Assembly: GCA_963742715.1 (NCBI GenBank)
Contig: CAVUMR010000003.1
Span: 496,001-560,000 of the forward strand
Direction of reading: 5' to 3'
Origin: CAVUMR01 sp963742715
GTDB lineage: Bacteria > Actinomycetota > Actinomycetes > Mycobacteriales > Micromonosporaceae
DNA length: 64,000 nucleotides
Made by a program: the position numbers and the translations under genes. The notes beneath the pieces were generated by a model that worked only from the letters and a program-made list of their open reading frames with translations, did no database searches and was not told the DNA's origin. Positions 34,054 through 42,426 of this stretch are shown in pieces. How positions within the stretch are numbered: position 1 is the stretch's first letter; each line of letters starts with the position of its first letter.

Positions 34054-37000
34054 CTACAGCCGCGCCTGGATGAGTACGCGGTCGGTGATCCTTCGAACCG
34101 TGCGCGGCACCTTGCGGGTGTCGGCGGCGAGCATCTGCTGTTCGAAACACATGCAGACACGACGCGCGGTCAGGCCGAGCGCCGAGCGCGCCGCATCGGG
34201 CATCTCGGCGTCCGGGAACTCGACGAGCTCGTAGGCCGCGTCCTGGCAGACCCCCCAGGTCAGCTCGCGAGTGTTCTCCGGCGACCTGGCGTCGGCGTCG
34301 TCGGCCAACTGCCAGGACTTCCGGTACCGGCCACCGGCCACCAGGTCGGCCACGGCAGAGCGGTACAGACAGACCGGCGGTCGGTCGGCGCACACCAGGC
34401 CGCAGGCCAGGTAGGGCTCGAACTCGCGCGTGTGCAACCGGTGGGCCGTCGCCCGGAAAGCGCTCACCTCCGCCGACGCGCCCGCCCCCGCGGCCTTCGC
34501 GAGCAGCGCCGATCGCAGCTGGTCGCGCAGCAGATCCGTGTCCGCGTACGACCAGGCGCCCTGTGCTCCACGCCGGGTGGCGAACCAGTCGCTACCGTGG
34601 CCGGCGAAGGCGCGCAGCAGGTCGGATTCGGCGACGGTGGTCGGCCGGCGTGCCCGGACGACGGTCGCCAGGTCGTCCCACATCCGGTCCAGCACGCCCG
34701 GTTCGCCGATGGTCGACAGGATCGTGCGGGCGAGCTGGCGCTGCACGTACTCGACGTCGCAGAGCCGCCGCGCCGCGGCGCACGCGACCGGTGTCGCGCA
34801 CGAGTCGGCGCAGAACGGCTGGGGCAGGAACAGCCGGTCGAACGCGTGCTCGGCGCGCCAGCGCGACATGTGCTCGCGTACCCGCGCGTCGGGGGGTGGC
34901 GTCGGCGCCAGGCCGTCCTTCACCAGCGGAATCCGGACCAGCAGCGGCGCATCGTCACCACCGCTGAAGATCGCGGCCTCGCCCACGTCGAGCGAGGCGA
35001 GCGCCTTTGCCTGCCGGTCGTCCATCGCCATCGCGCCGGCAAGCGCGGCACGATCGTCCGCCGACACGATCCGGTGAGCGATCTTGAGGTTGGTGTTCTT
35101 CAAGACGTCAGGCGCGAGCCGGACCGGTACCTGGTCGGCGATGATCACGCCCTGGCCGTAGGCACGGATCTCGGACAGCAGGTTCGAGAAGGTCTCGACC
35201 GCCTCACCGCGCGGGTTCGCGCTCTCCTCGGACGCTCCGGTCGCGACATTGGCCAGTAGCCGGTGGGCCTCCTCGATCACAAGCAGGTGGACCAGGTCGG
35301 GCTGCTGCCCCTGCCAGCGTCGGTGCTCGGCGAGCCGGATCAGCAGCAGGCCCATGAAGAACGCGCGGTCACCCGCGTCGCCGAGCGCCTCCAGCTCGAC
35401 CACCGCCGGCTGGTCGAAGAGCTCCTCAGGCGGCAGGGACCGGCTGACGTCGAGCATCGCGCCCTTCGCGCCCTGGCGCAGCGACTCCAGCCGGGTCACC
35501 AGCGACGCCCTGAGGTCGCCGGTCACCTTGTCGTCGTAGCCGAGCGCCGGGATCACTTCGGCGGTCTTCGCGATCAGCTCGGACAGCGTGGGGAAGGCGG
35601 ACGGCGTCTCGTCCGGCCGGGACAACCGGGGGTTCTCGTTCGTACGCAGATCCCAGCCGCGGTCGACGTAAACGTCGTGTAGGCAGCGCTCCAGGATCTG
35701 CGGCAACGGGGTCCACATGCCGAACGACGCGGTGAACACGGCACGCAGCAGGTTGAGGTGTTCGCCCACGGTCACGCCCGGCGGGACCTCGAACGGGTTG
35801 AGCACGAACGGCCCGACGTTGGCCTTACCCGCGGTGAACACGCGGATCCGCCGGCCGAGCGTCGGGTGGTCGATCAACGCGCGGTACTCGGTCTTCGCCG
35901 GCTCGAGGACCATGAACGGGATCCCTTGCGCCGTGGCCTCGAGCAGGATCGACATGAGGGTGTTGGTCTTGCCCGAGCCGGTGAGCCCGCCGACGAAGGC
36001 GTGCCGGGTGAGCGACCGCAGGGTCACGCCATAGGTCCCGGCGGTGGGCTGCCCGTGCTGCAGCACCTGGCCGAGCGGCAACCCGGTGCCGTCGCCGCCG
36101 GACCGCTTGGCGACGACATCGAAACGCGGCACGACGTTCACGGTGAAGCCCGGCGCCTCGAGCTCTGGCAGATGCAGACACGCCGCCAGCTGCGAGGTCG
36201 ACAGCAGCGTCTGCCACTCGAACGGGCGGCGGTAGAACCCGGGCGCCGGTGGGCCGCCCTGGTCAGGCAGTGCCCACGCCTGCACCAGCTCGTCGACCTC
36301 AGAACGGTCGAACACCCGCACCGGCTCCGGTAGCGATCGCTCGCCGGACATCACGCTCCGCCAGGCGCTGGCCAGCCGCGGGTAGCCGTGCTCGTCGCCG
36401 ACGAGGTACACCGCCGTGCGCCACGCGCCGGTGGCCAGCCCTTCCCCGGTGGCGGTGAGCGTCAACCGGAGCAGCTCGACGTACTGCTCGGTGAGAGGGC
36501 TCGGTGCGAGCTCGTTCTTCGCAGCCGACTCCGCGGCGCGCATCTCATTGATGACCGCGTCCCGCATCCCGCTCGTCGCCTCCTCGGAGACGGGATAGGC
36601 GAGCACCAGCGCCGCCCACTCGGCACCGGTCAGCGAGCGGACGATCCGGTCGAGCGGCGCCGCTCCGTCGGCCTCGGCCGGGCCGAGCGGCGCCGGGATC
36701 CCGAGCGCGAGGCCGCCGAGTGGCCAGCTGCGCGACTCGGCGGCGGCCGGTTCGAGCTCCACCACCGGATACAGCCCGCGCAGCACCGACTCGATCACAT
36801 CGAGCCGCCGGGCCTGAACCGAGGGCGGTACGTCGCGGGCCGACCAGGTGCCGAGGTGGACGTGGGCACCCTCGGCGGTGCCGCGCACCCAGAACGCCAA
36901 CGGGATGCGGTAGCCGTACATGCCGGTGATCAGCTCGGTGGTCGGCGGCCGCCAGCGTGGCACGGGGCCCGACGAGCGCGCGAGCTCCTTTTCCGGACGG

Positions 37001-37137
37001 CCGATGCCGTACACCCGCAGCAGCCTGCGGGTGTCCGACGCGCCCTCGGTGCGCGGCCCGCCGGCGAGCTGCTGCGGTCCCGGCCCGTACCGCTGGAGGT
37101 AGTCCAGCCTTGCGGTGGTGACTGAGCCGGACGCCAT
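34054..37137 (-). CDS. HerA/VirB4-like P-loop ATPase with Cys-rich C-terminus
   Basis: 1027 residues. The N-terminal ~370 residues are unrecognised. The ATPase core has Walker A GLTGSGKT (residues 384-391, RHAFVGGLTGSGKTNT), EPAKTEYRAL, a PFVLNPFEVP segment, and Walker B LLVIEEAHRLL (about 618-628), followed by LSEIRAYGQGVIIADQVP and NTNLKIAHRIVSADDR. That order is typical of DUF87/HerA and VirB4/TraC motors that move DNA or protein as hexamers. The C-terminal ~250 residues contain many cysteines (FCADSCATPVACAAARRLC, ACGLVCADRPPVC, RRVCMCFEQQ), suggesting a metal-binding domain. The gene starts 10 bases after the PASTA gene. No NurA nuclease is adjacent, arguing against ordinary HerA-NurA repair. 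Confidence 0.8.
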   Translation of the reverse strand: MASGSVTTARLDYLQRYGPGPQQLAGGPRTEGASDTRRLLRVYGIGRPEKELARSSGPVPRWRPPTTELITGMYGYRIPLAFWVRGTAEGAHVHLGTWSARDVPPSVQARRLDVIESVLRGLYPVVELEPAAAESRSWPLGGLALGIPAPLGPAEADGAAPLDRIVRSLTGAEWAALVLAYPVSEEATSGMRDAVINEMRAAESAAKNELAPSPLTEQYVELLRLTLTATGEGLATGAWRTAVYLVGDEHGYPRLASAWRSVMSGERSLPEPVRVFDRSEVDELVQAWALPDQGGPPAPGFYRRPFEWQTLLSTSQLAACLHLPELEAPGFTVNVVPRFDVVAKRSGGDGTGLPLGQVLQHGQPTAGTYGVTLRSLTRHAFVGGLTGSGKTNTLMSILLEATAQGIPFMVLEPAKTEYRALIDHPTLGRRIRVFTAGKANVGPFVLNPFEVPPGVTVGEHLNLLRAVFTASFGMWTPLPQILERCLHDVYVDRGWDLRTNENPRLSRPDETPSAFPTLSELIAKTAEVIPALGYDDKVTGDLRASLVTRLESLRQGAKGAMLDVSRSLPPEELFDQPAVVELEALGDAGDRAFFMGLLLIRLAEHRRWQGQQPDLVHLLVIEEAHRLLANVATGASEESANPRGEAVETFSNLLSEIRAYGQGVIIADQVPVRLAPDVLKNTNLKIAHRIVSADDRAALAGAMAMDDRQAKALASLDVGEAAIFSGGDDAPLLVRIPLVKDGLAPTPPPDARVREHMSRWRAEHAFDRLFLPQPFCADSCATPVACAAARRLCDVEYVQRQLARTILSTIGEPGVLDRMWDDLATVVRARRPTTVAESDLLRAFAGHGSDWFATRRGAQGAWSYADTDLLRDQLRSALLAKAAGAGASAEVSAFRATAHRLHTREFEPYLACGLVCADRPPVCLYRSAVADLVAGGRYRKSWQLADDADARSPENTRELTWGVCQDAAYELVEFPDAEMPDAARSALGLTARRVCMCFEQQMLAADTRKVPRTVRRITDRVLIQARL

Positions 37138-37147
37138 CGTCTGCCGC

Positions 37148-38056
37148 CTACGTCCCCGAGGCGGGGCCGGACGACACGTAGATCTTCACCAGGCTGCTGT
37201 AGTCCACCGAGGTGCCGGGTGTCGGGTCGGTGCGGGTGACGCTACCGGCGGGCACGGACTCGTCGGGCTCCTCGATGATCGTGATCCGCAGCCCCGCCGA
37301 CTCGAGGGCATTGGAGGCCTCACCGACCGATCGACCCGCCACGTTCTCCACCGTCACCTGCTGTGGCAGGGTCGGCTCCTGGGTCGTGGTGGCAGGCGCC
37401 GGCTGCTCGGGCGCCGGCTGCTCCTGGGCTGGCTGCTGGGAGGCCGGCTGCTGGGGCGCCTGGTCAGACGCGTTGGGCAGCGCGGACTGCTTCACGGCAG
37501 CAACGTTGAGGTCGGCGTTCGGGGCGTTGTTCCGGACGAGATTGAAGACCTCGAACCCACCGACCCCCAGCGCCAGGACGACCAGGACAGCCACGGCCCA
37601 CTTCACCCACCCGACGTTGCGGCCGCGGATGTCCGCCAACGTCGTCAGGTTGCGAATGCGCTTAGCGCGCAGACTGCCGTGTGACCAACGGCCGCCGATC
37701 TCCACTTCGTCGCCGTCGGTCAGCGACCCACCGCGGTAACGGTTCATTTCGACCGGCACGGGCGGCAGTCGGTTGCCGCTGGCGTTGTACCGCTCGACGC
37801 GGAAGGTCAGCTTCTCCTTCTGGGTCTTCGAATCCGTCCGCACCTTGATGTCCCGGACCACGCCGCGCACCTTGCGCTTGGAGGTTTCCTCGACGGCCGC
37901 CGTCACGGCTGCGGACGAGTCGGACTCAGGCATCGGCCTGGTCGATCCCGCACCGGACGCCGAGCCGGTCCCGGCGGCGTTGCCGTCCCACTCCTCGCGG
38001 AGGGAAAAGGGATCGGGGGACTCGGACGATTCCGGGTCGTCTCTATGCCCCGTCAT
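37148..38056 (-). CDS. Single-pass membrane protein with OB-like and PASTA domains
   Basis: 302 residues. The acidic disordered N-terminus (1-60) is followed by a beta-rich cytoplasmic domain (about 62-138: VRGVVRDIKVRTDSK, LTFRVERYNASG, DEVEIGGRWSHGSLRAKRIRN) that reads like an OB fold. One transmembrane helix (VKWAVAVLVVLALGVGGFEV, ~151-172) and a Pro/Gln linker (PQQPASQQPAQEQPAPEQP) lead to a single C-terminal PASTA domain (about 231-296) with SVGEASNALESAGLRITI and VTRTDPTPGTSV. PASTA domains bind peptidoglycan fragments or act as structural modules outside the cell. As first gene of the operon it may anchor the ATPase at the envelope. No kinase domain is present. Confidence 0.85.
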   Translation of the reverse strand: MTGHRDDPESSESPDPFSLREEWDGNAAGTGSASGAGSTRPMPESDSSAAVTAAVEETSKRKVRGVVRDIKVRTDSKTQKEKLTFRVERYNASGNRLPPVPVEMNRYRGGSLTDGDEVEIGGRWSHGSLRAKRIRNLTTLADIRGRNVGWVKWAVAVLVVLALGVGGFEVFNLVRNNAPNADLNVAAVKQSALPNASDQAPQQPASQQPAQEQPAPEQPAPATTTQEPTLPQQVTVENVAGRSVGEASNALESAGLRITIIEEPDESVPAGSVTRTDPTPGTSVDYSSLVKIYVSSGPASGT

Positions 38057-38344
38057 CGTTGAATCGTTTCCCCGAAAAAGCGTCCTGTCAATTGGCCATT
38101 GGGAGGCGCGCCCCGGTCACACGGACAGGGCCCGCAATCATCCACGGCATATCCATACGCGTAATGGATGAATCCATTGCCACTGCCCCATTTCAGTCCG
38201 GCGGTTGTCTAACACCTCCCGATTGCGATGCAGCTTCAGGAAATATCCGGCCACTGACGAGTCGCACGGAGACCGTATCTCGGCAATTGTTGTCTTACGG
38301 CAGTGAGACTTCGTCTCGAGCAGGCGCGGCGGTCTCTCACTGAA
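38057..38344. other. AT-richer upstream region of the PASTA operon
   Basis: About 290 bases between the tRNA-Ala terminator and the PASTA start. It should contain the operon promoter on the minus strand. No ORF with a ribosome site and no clear integrase or attachment site is seen. Confidence 0.5.
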
Positions 38345-38379
38345 AGAGGCCCTCCCCGTTACTCCCGGGAAGGGCCTCT
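38345..38379 (-). terminator. Terminator of tRNA-Ala
   Basis: 14-bp stem with one mismatch (AGAGGCCCTCCCCG with CGGGAAGGGCCTCT) and a 7-base loop, 27 bases past the 3' end of the tRNA on the minus strand. Confidence 0.85.
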
Positions 38380-38405
38380 GACTCGGTACTTGCGATCGTG
38401 CCTTG

Positions 38406-38479
38406 TGGAGCTGAGGGGATTCGAACCCCTGACCCCCTCGATGCGAACGAGGTGCGCTACCGGACTGCGCTACAGCCCC
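38406..38479 (-). tRNA. tRNA-Ala (anticodon CGC)
   Basis: On the minus strand a complete cloverleaf is visible: acceptor GGGGCTG with CAGCTCC, D stem GCGC/GCGC, anticodon stem CCTCG/CGAGG around loop TTCGCAT (anticodon CGC, reading GCG), and T arm AGGGG-TTCGAAT-CCCCT. CCA is not encoded. It decodes a codon that is common in this genome. The PASTA-ATPase operon lies directly 3' of it. Confidence 0.96.
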
Positions 38480-38540
38480 CAGAACGGGTGCAAGGTTACC
38501 AGGCACCCAGAGGGGTCATGGAGCCGTGGTCCCTCACCCG

Positions 38541-39323
38541 TCAGAGGTTGACGGCACGGGCCTGGTACGGCCGGCCACGCAGCCCGCGCCGGCCGGTCGT
38601 ACCGTCGAGGAGATCGTCTTCGACCTGCGATTCCCACGCCAGTTCGGCCAGTCGGGCGGCTTCGCGGGCACGCGCTTCCCGTTCCTGAGCTTGCCGTAGC
38701 GCCTGCTCGCGGGCTGCCAACTCGGCCAGTCGGGCGGCCCGTTCCCGCGCCCGCTCGCGGGCGTCCTCGAGCGCGTGCCGCCGCGCTATCGCGATCCGTC
38801 GGGCGGCGAGCCGCCGCAGCCGTCGCTCGGCCAGCGCCAGGTTCCGCAGGTGCACCACGTACAGGCCGAGGATCAGCGCGGACACGCCCAGGCCGTACCA
38901 GAACCCCGGGCCGATCGTCAGCAGCCCGACGATCTCCACCAGGGTCAGGACCAGCAGCGCGAGCAGCACCCGACGCCGCCGGTACCGCCACCAACGTCGC
39001 CGTTGCTCGGCGGTCATCGGCGGGCCGGACGGCCGGGACCGTCCGCGGGCCCGGGCCGGACCTGCCGCACGGCGGGAACCCGAGCGGGAACGGTGCGCCG
39101 CCGGTGGGTCGACCGGCGGCGCGGCGAGGACTGACCTGGGCGGGTTGACCGGGCGCTTTCCGGGCACGGTGCGTCGTCGCCGGCGCCGGGAGATGACCCG
39201 GGCCGTCGAGAACATCCGCTCCGCAAACTGTCGCTCGGTCGCGTCGTACCGGTGCACCAGCGCGGGCGCCAGCGCCAGCAGTCCCGCCGCGGCGAGGACG
39301 GCGAGGAGCACCGACGTGGGCAC
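38541..39323 (-). CDS. Divisome/Glp-receptor membrane protein (GlpR/SepX-like)
   Basis: 260 residues from a GTG at 39323 that follows GGGAGAGG. An N-terminal helix (SVLLAVLAAAGLLALAPAL), a basic linker and two central helices (VLLALLVLTLVEIVGLLTI; GLGVSALILGLYVVHL) are followed by a long charged coiled coil (AERRLRRLAARRIAIARRHA ... AREQALRQAQEREARARE). In actinobacteria this topology next to glp defines GlpR in corynebacteria and SepX in Streptomyces, membrane proteins that bind Glp and act at the division site. The gene lies downstream of galU-glp-GNAT in the conserved order, which strongly supports the call. Confidence 0.8.
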   Translation of the reverse strand: MPTSVLLAVLAAAGLLALAPALVHRYDATERQFAERMFSTARVISRRRRRRTVPGKRPVNPPRSVLAAPPVDPPAAHRSRSGSRRAAGPARARGRSRPSGPPMTAEQRRRWWRYRRRRVLLALLVLTLVEIVGLLTIGPGFWYGLGVSALILGLYVVHLRNLALAERRLRRLAARRIAIARRHALEDARERARERAARLAELAAREQALRQAQEREARAREAARLAELAWESQVEDDLLDGTTGRRGLRGRPYQARAVNL

Positions 39324-39574
39324 CGGTTACCTCTCCCGTCACAGAAATCACAGCCGTAACGTGAGGTTAAGCGGCGCCCGCCATATCCGCGGGACGCCAC
39401 ACCGCCGCCGGACCGCCTGTCCACGCTGGCGCATCAGTCATGAACAGCGGCGACACAGAATCATGTCGATCGATGGCTGGCAAGAATCCGACATTCAAGT
39501 CGTGACAGACAGCAGTCACCGCAGGCCGGCCGGCACCACGAGGCGCCGCGGGAAGGCCAGCAGTGGGAACGGAG

Positions 39575-40240
39575 CTACCAGCCGCGGGTCCGCCGCCAGC
39601 GCGCCAACAAGCCGCCCTCGGCCGACACGTCCTCGACGGTCACCGCGTACCCGATGTGGTCGCGCCAGTCACCGGCGATGTGCAGGTACCGGTGGTGGTA
39701 CGCCTCCTCGCGGAAACCGAGCTTCTCGGCCACCCGGCGACTCGCCACGTTCTCCGGCCGCACGTTCACCTCGACCCGGTGCAGCCCGCCGCGGGCGAAC
39801 GCGTGGTCCACGGCCAGCGCGAGCGCGGTCGGGATGACCCCGCGGCCGGCGTACCGGTAGTCGACCCAGTAACCCGCGTACGCCGAGCAGAATGCGCGCC
39901 GCACGATGCTGCCGATGGTCACCTGACCGACGTACCGCTCCTCGTAACAGACCGCGAACGGCATCGCGCTGCCGGACCGCGCCGACCGGGAGAACTCCCG
40001 CTGCACCACCCTGAAAGAAGCCGCATTGTGTACGAGCTGCCACGGCCCGGGCGGCTCCGGCTCCCAGGGCGCGAGCCACCGCTCGTTGGCCCGGCGCACC
40101 TCCGACCAGGCGACCGCGTCAGCCCGGCGGTACGGCCGGATCATGACCGGGCCGTCGACCAGGGTGGCCGGCCAGCCCGGATGTGTGCCGAACACGGTTC
40201 TCCCGCTACCTCTCCTCGCGGCGCCCCGGACGCTCACCAT
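39575..40240 (-). CDS. RimJ/RimL-type GNAT acetyltransferase
   Basis: 221 residues. The fold begins MIRPYRRADAVAWSEVRRAN at about residue 33. The acetyl-CoA motif is degenerate, YWVDYRYAGRGVIPTALALA, and the family ending is NVRPENVASRRVAEKLGFREE with HRYLHIAGDWRDHI. That is the RimJ/RimL alanine N-terminal acetyltransferase layout, although many relatives act on other amines. It lies six bases after glp. A GTG at 40195 behind GGGAGA would give a shorter protein and may be the real start, since the first 15 residues are Arg/Gly-rich. Confidence 0.85.
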   Translation of the reverse strand: MVSVRGAARRGSGRTVFGTHPGWPATLVDGPVMIRPYRRADAVAWSEVRRANERWLAPWEPEPPGPWQLVHNAASFRVVQREFSRSARSGSAMPFAVCYEERYVGQVTIGSIVRRAFCSAYAGYWVDYRYAGRGVIPTALALAVDHAFARGGLHRVEVNVRPENVASRRVAEKLGFREEAYHHRYLHIAGDWRDHIGYAVTVEDVSAEGGLLARWRRTRGW

Positions 40241-40246
40241 CGCCGG

Positions 40247-41485
40247 TCACTTCCGCCGGTCGAAGAGCAGAACGTCCACAGTGGAGCCAGCGGCGGCGGT
40301 GGTCACCCGCTCGCCCAGCACCAGAAGGCCGTTGGCCTCGGCAAGACCCGACAGGGTGTACGGTCCGCCGGCCAACGGCTGCACAGTGTAGCCACCGCCT
40401 CGCCGCTCCGCGATCAGGGCCGGGCGGAACTCCCGCAGCCCGGTCGGGGAGGAAACCGTCTCGAGCAGATGGCCCTTCACGCTCGGCCGGAACACCGGCT
40501 CGGCCCCGGCCATCCGCTGGATCAGCGGCCGCGCGAGCACCTCGAAGCCGATCAGTGCCGCACCGGGATCCCCCGGCAGGCACACCACCGGTACCTCCTC
40601 CACGCCGACGGTGCCGAACCCGAGCGCCGGGCACGGGTACACCGACAGCTCGGTGAACTGCACCGTGCCGTCCCGGCCGAAGATGCGCCGCACCATGTCA
40701 CCGGGGCCGGTGCCGGTACCGCCGCTGATCACGATCAGGTCGCTGCGCAGCGTCTGGTCCTCCAGTACGCCCCGCAGCGTCTCCGGGTCGTCGTCGCAGA
40801 TCCCGATCCGGTACGCGAGCGCACCCGCCTCCACCGCCGCCGCGGTGAGCGCGTGCGAGTTCACGTCCACCACCTGCCCGGGCTGGCTGACCCGACCGGT
40901 CTCCACCAGCTCGTCACCGGTGGCCACGATCACCACGCGCGGGCACGGGCGTACCACCACATGCCCGACGCCACCGGCGGCGAGCAGCGCGACGATCGAC
41001 GGGGACACGTACGTACCACCGGTGACGAGCGTCGCCCCCGCGGCGATCTCGTCCCCGGCCCGGCGTACCCCGTGGCCGCGTTTGGGGGTCTGGTACACCT
41101 CCACGCTGGCCATGCCCTGATCGGTCCAGTCCAGCGGTACGACCGCGTCGGCAGCCGCCGGCAACGGCGCACCGGCCGCGACGGACAGGCAGGTACCGGC
41201 CGACACGCGCACCGGCCGCCAGCTCGCCGCGGCCACGTCGCCGACCACGTTGAGTCGCGACGGCCGGTCCGACCGGGCCCCGATCACGTCCTCCAGCCGG
41301 ACCGCGTACCCGTCGATCGCGGCATGGTCGAACGCGGGCAGCGGGCCGGGAGCCGACACGTCCGCGGACAGCACGTTTCCGTACGCCTGGGTCAGGTCGA
41401 GGTCGAGCGAGGGGAGCGGCCTGATCCGGGCGAGCACGGCGCGCAGGTAGTCGGCCAGCGGCGTGCGCTCGGCAGCCGCCTGCAT
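40247..41485 (-). CDS. glp: Molybdopterin molybdotransferase-like protein Glp (MoeA family)
   Basis: 412 residues with the MoeA/gephyrin-E architecture. Domain I starts LADYLRAVLARI and has the conserved PLPAFDHAAIDGYAVR. The MPT-binding domain has VVIVATGDELVE, VDVNSHALTAAAVEAGA and VISGGTGTGPGD. VCLPGDPGAALIGFEVLARP leads to the C-terminal domain IV. MoeA inserts molybdate into adenylylated molybdopterin. Actinobacterial copies placed between galU and glpR/sepX are the Glp type, tied to cell division. The ATG overlaps the galU stop by one base (TGATG), so the two are translationally coupled. Confidence 0.9.
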   Translation of the reverse strand: MQAAAERTPLADYLRAVLARIRPLPSLDLDLTQAYGNVLSADVSAPGPLPAFDHAAIDGYAVRLEDVIGARSDRPSRLNVVGDVAAASWRPVRVSAGTCLSVAAGAPLPAAADAVVPLDWTDQGMASVEVYQTPKRGHGVRRAGDEIAAGATLVTGGTYVSPSIVALLAAGGVGHVVVRPCPRVVIVATGDELVETGRVSQPGQVVDVNSHALTAAAVEAGALAYRIGICDDDPETLRGVLEDQTLRSDLIVISGGTGTGPGDMVRRIFGRDGTVQFTELSVYPCPALGFGTVGVEEVPVVCLPGDPGAALIGFEVLARPLIQRMAGAEPVFRPSVKGHLLETVSSPTGLREFRPALIAERRGGGYTVQPLAGGPYTLSGLAEANGLLVLGERVTTAAAGSTVDVLLFDRRK

Positions 41486-42417
41486 CAGCCCAACTCCGGC
41501 TTGCGTAGCTCGTCATCGACGAACTGCTGCAGCCACTCGCGGAACGCCGGCCCGAGATCGGCCCGGGCGCAGGCGAGTTGTACGACAGCCTTGAGGTAAC
41601 CGGTCGGGTCACCGGTGTCGTACCGCCGGCCGCGGAAGACCACGCCGTGCACCGGGGTACCGCCGTCCAGCAGCAGTGCCATCGCGTCGGTCAGCTGGAT
41701 CTCCCCGCCCCGACCCGGCTCGGTACGGCGGATCGCGTCGAAGATCGCGGCGGGCAGGACGTACCGGCCGACCACGGTCAGGTTGCTCGGCGCCTCCTCG
41801 CGACTGGGCTTCTCCACCAGCGCCCGGATGCGCACCACGTCGGGTCGATCGGTCTCCTCGACCGATGCCACGCCGTACTTGTGGACCTCGTCCCACGGCA
41901 CCTCGATGAGCGCCAGCACGATGCCGCCGGTCTCCTCCTGGAGGTCGAGCATCGTGGTCAGCAGCGGGTCCCGCTCGTCGATCAGGTCGTCACCGAGCAT
42001 CACCGCGAACGGCGAGGTGCCGACGTGGTCCTCCGCGCAGCCGACCGCGTGGCCGAGCCCGAGCGGCTCCTGCTGGCGGGAGCTGTGGATGGCGACCAGG
42101 TCGCCCGGTCGTCGGACCGCCTCGAGCCGGTCGGTGTCGCCCTTGTTCTCGAGCACCATCTCCAGGTCCGGCCGGCGGTCGAAATGGTCGACCATCGAGC
42201 TCTTGCCCCGGCCGGTGATCAGCAGTACGTCGGTGATGCCGGCGCCTGCGGCCTCCTCCACGATGTACTGCAGCGCCGGCTGGTCCACCACCGGAAACAG
42301 CTCCTTGGGTACCGCCTTGCTCGCGGGCAGGAACCGGGTGGCGAGTCCAGCGGCCGGAATGACCGCCTTGGTGGCACGCCGACGTTGGCGGGCCTCGGCG
42401 GTTGCGTGCTCTGACAT
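41485..42417 (-). CDS. galU: UTP-glucose-1-phosphate uridylyltransferase
   Basis: 310 residues. Makes UDP-glucose for envelope polysaccharides and glycolipids. The nucleotidyltransferase signature is KAVIPAAGLATRFLPASKAV with PKELFPVVDQPALQYIVEEA; then LLITGRGKSSMVDHFDR, FAVMLGDDLIDE (metal site), VEKPSREEAPSNL and GGEIQLTDAMALLL. Length and motif order match bacterial GalU. It starts the galU-glp-GNAT run and sits 10 bases downstream of the GGDEF gene, so all may share a transcript. Confidence 0.96.
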   Translation of the reverse strand: MSEHATAEARQRRRATKAVIPAAGLATRFLPASKAVPKELFPVVDQPALQYIVEEAAGAGITDVLLITGRGKSSMVDHFDRRPDLEMVLENKGDTDRLEAVRRPGDLVAIHSSRQQEPLGLGHAVGCAEDHVGTSPFAVMLGDDLIDERDPLLTTMLDLQEETGGIVLALIEVPWDEVHKYGVASVEETDRPDVVRIRALVEKPSREEAPSNLTVVGRYVLPAAIFDAIRRTEPGRGGEIQLTDAMALLLDGGTPVHGVVFRGRRYDTGDPTGYLKAVVQLACARADLGPAFREWLQQFVDDELRKPELG

Positions 42418-42426
42418 GCAGCGAGA

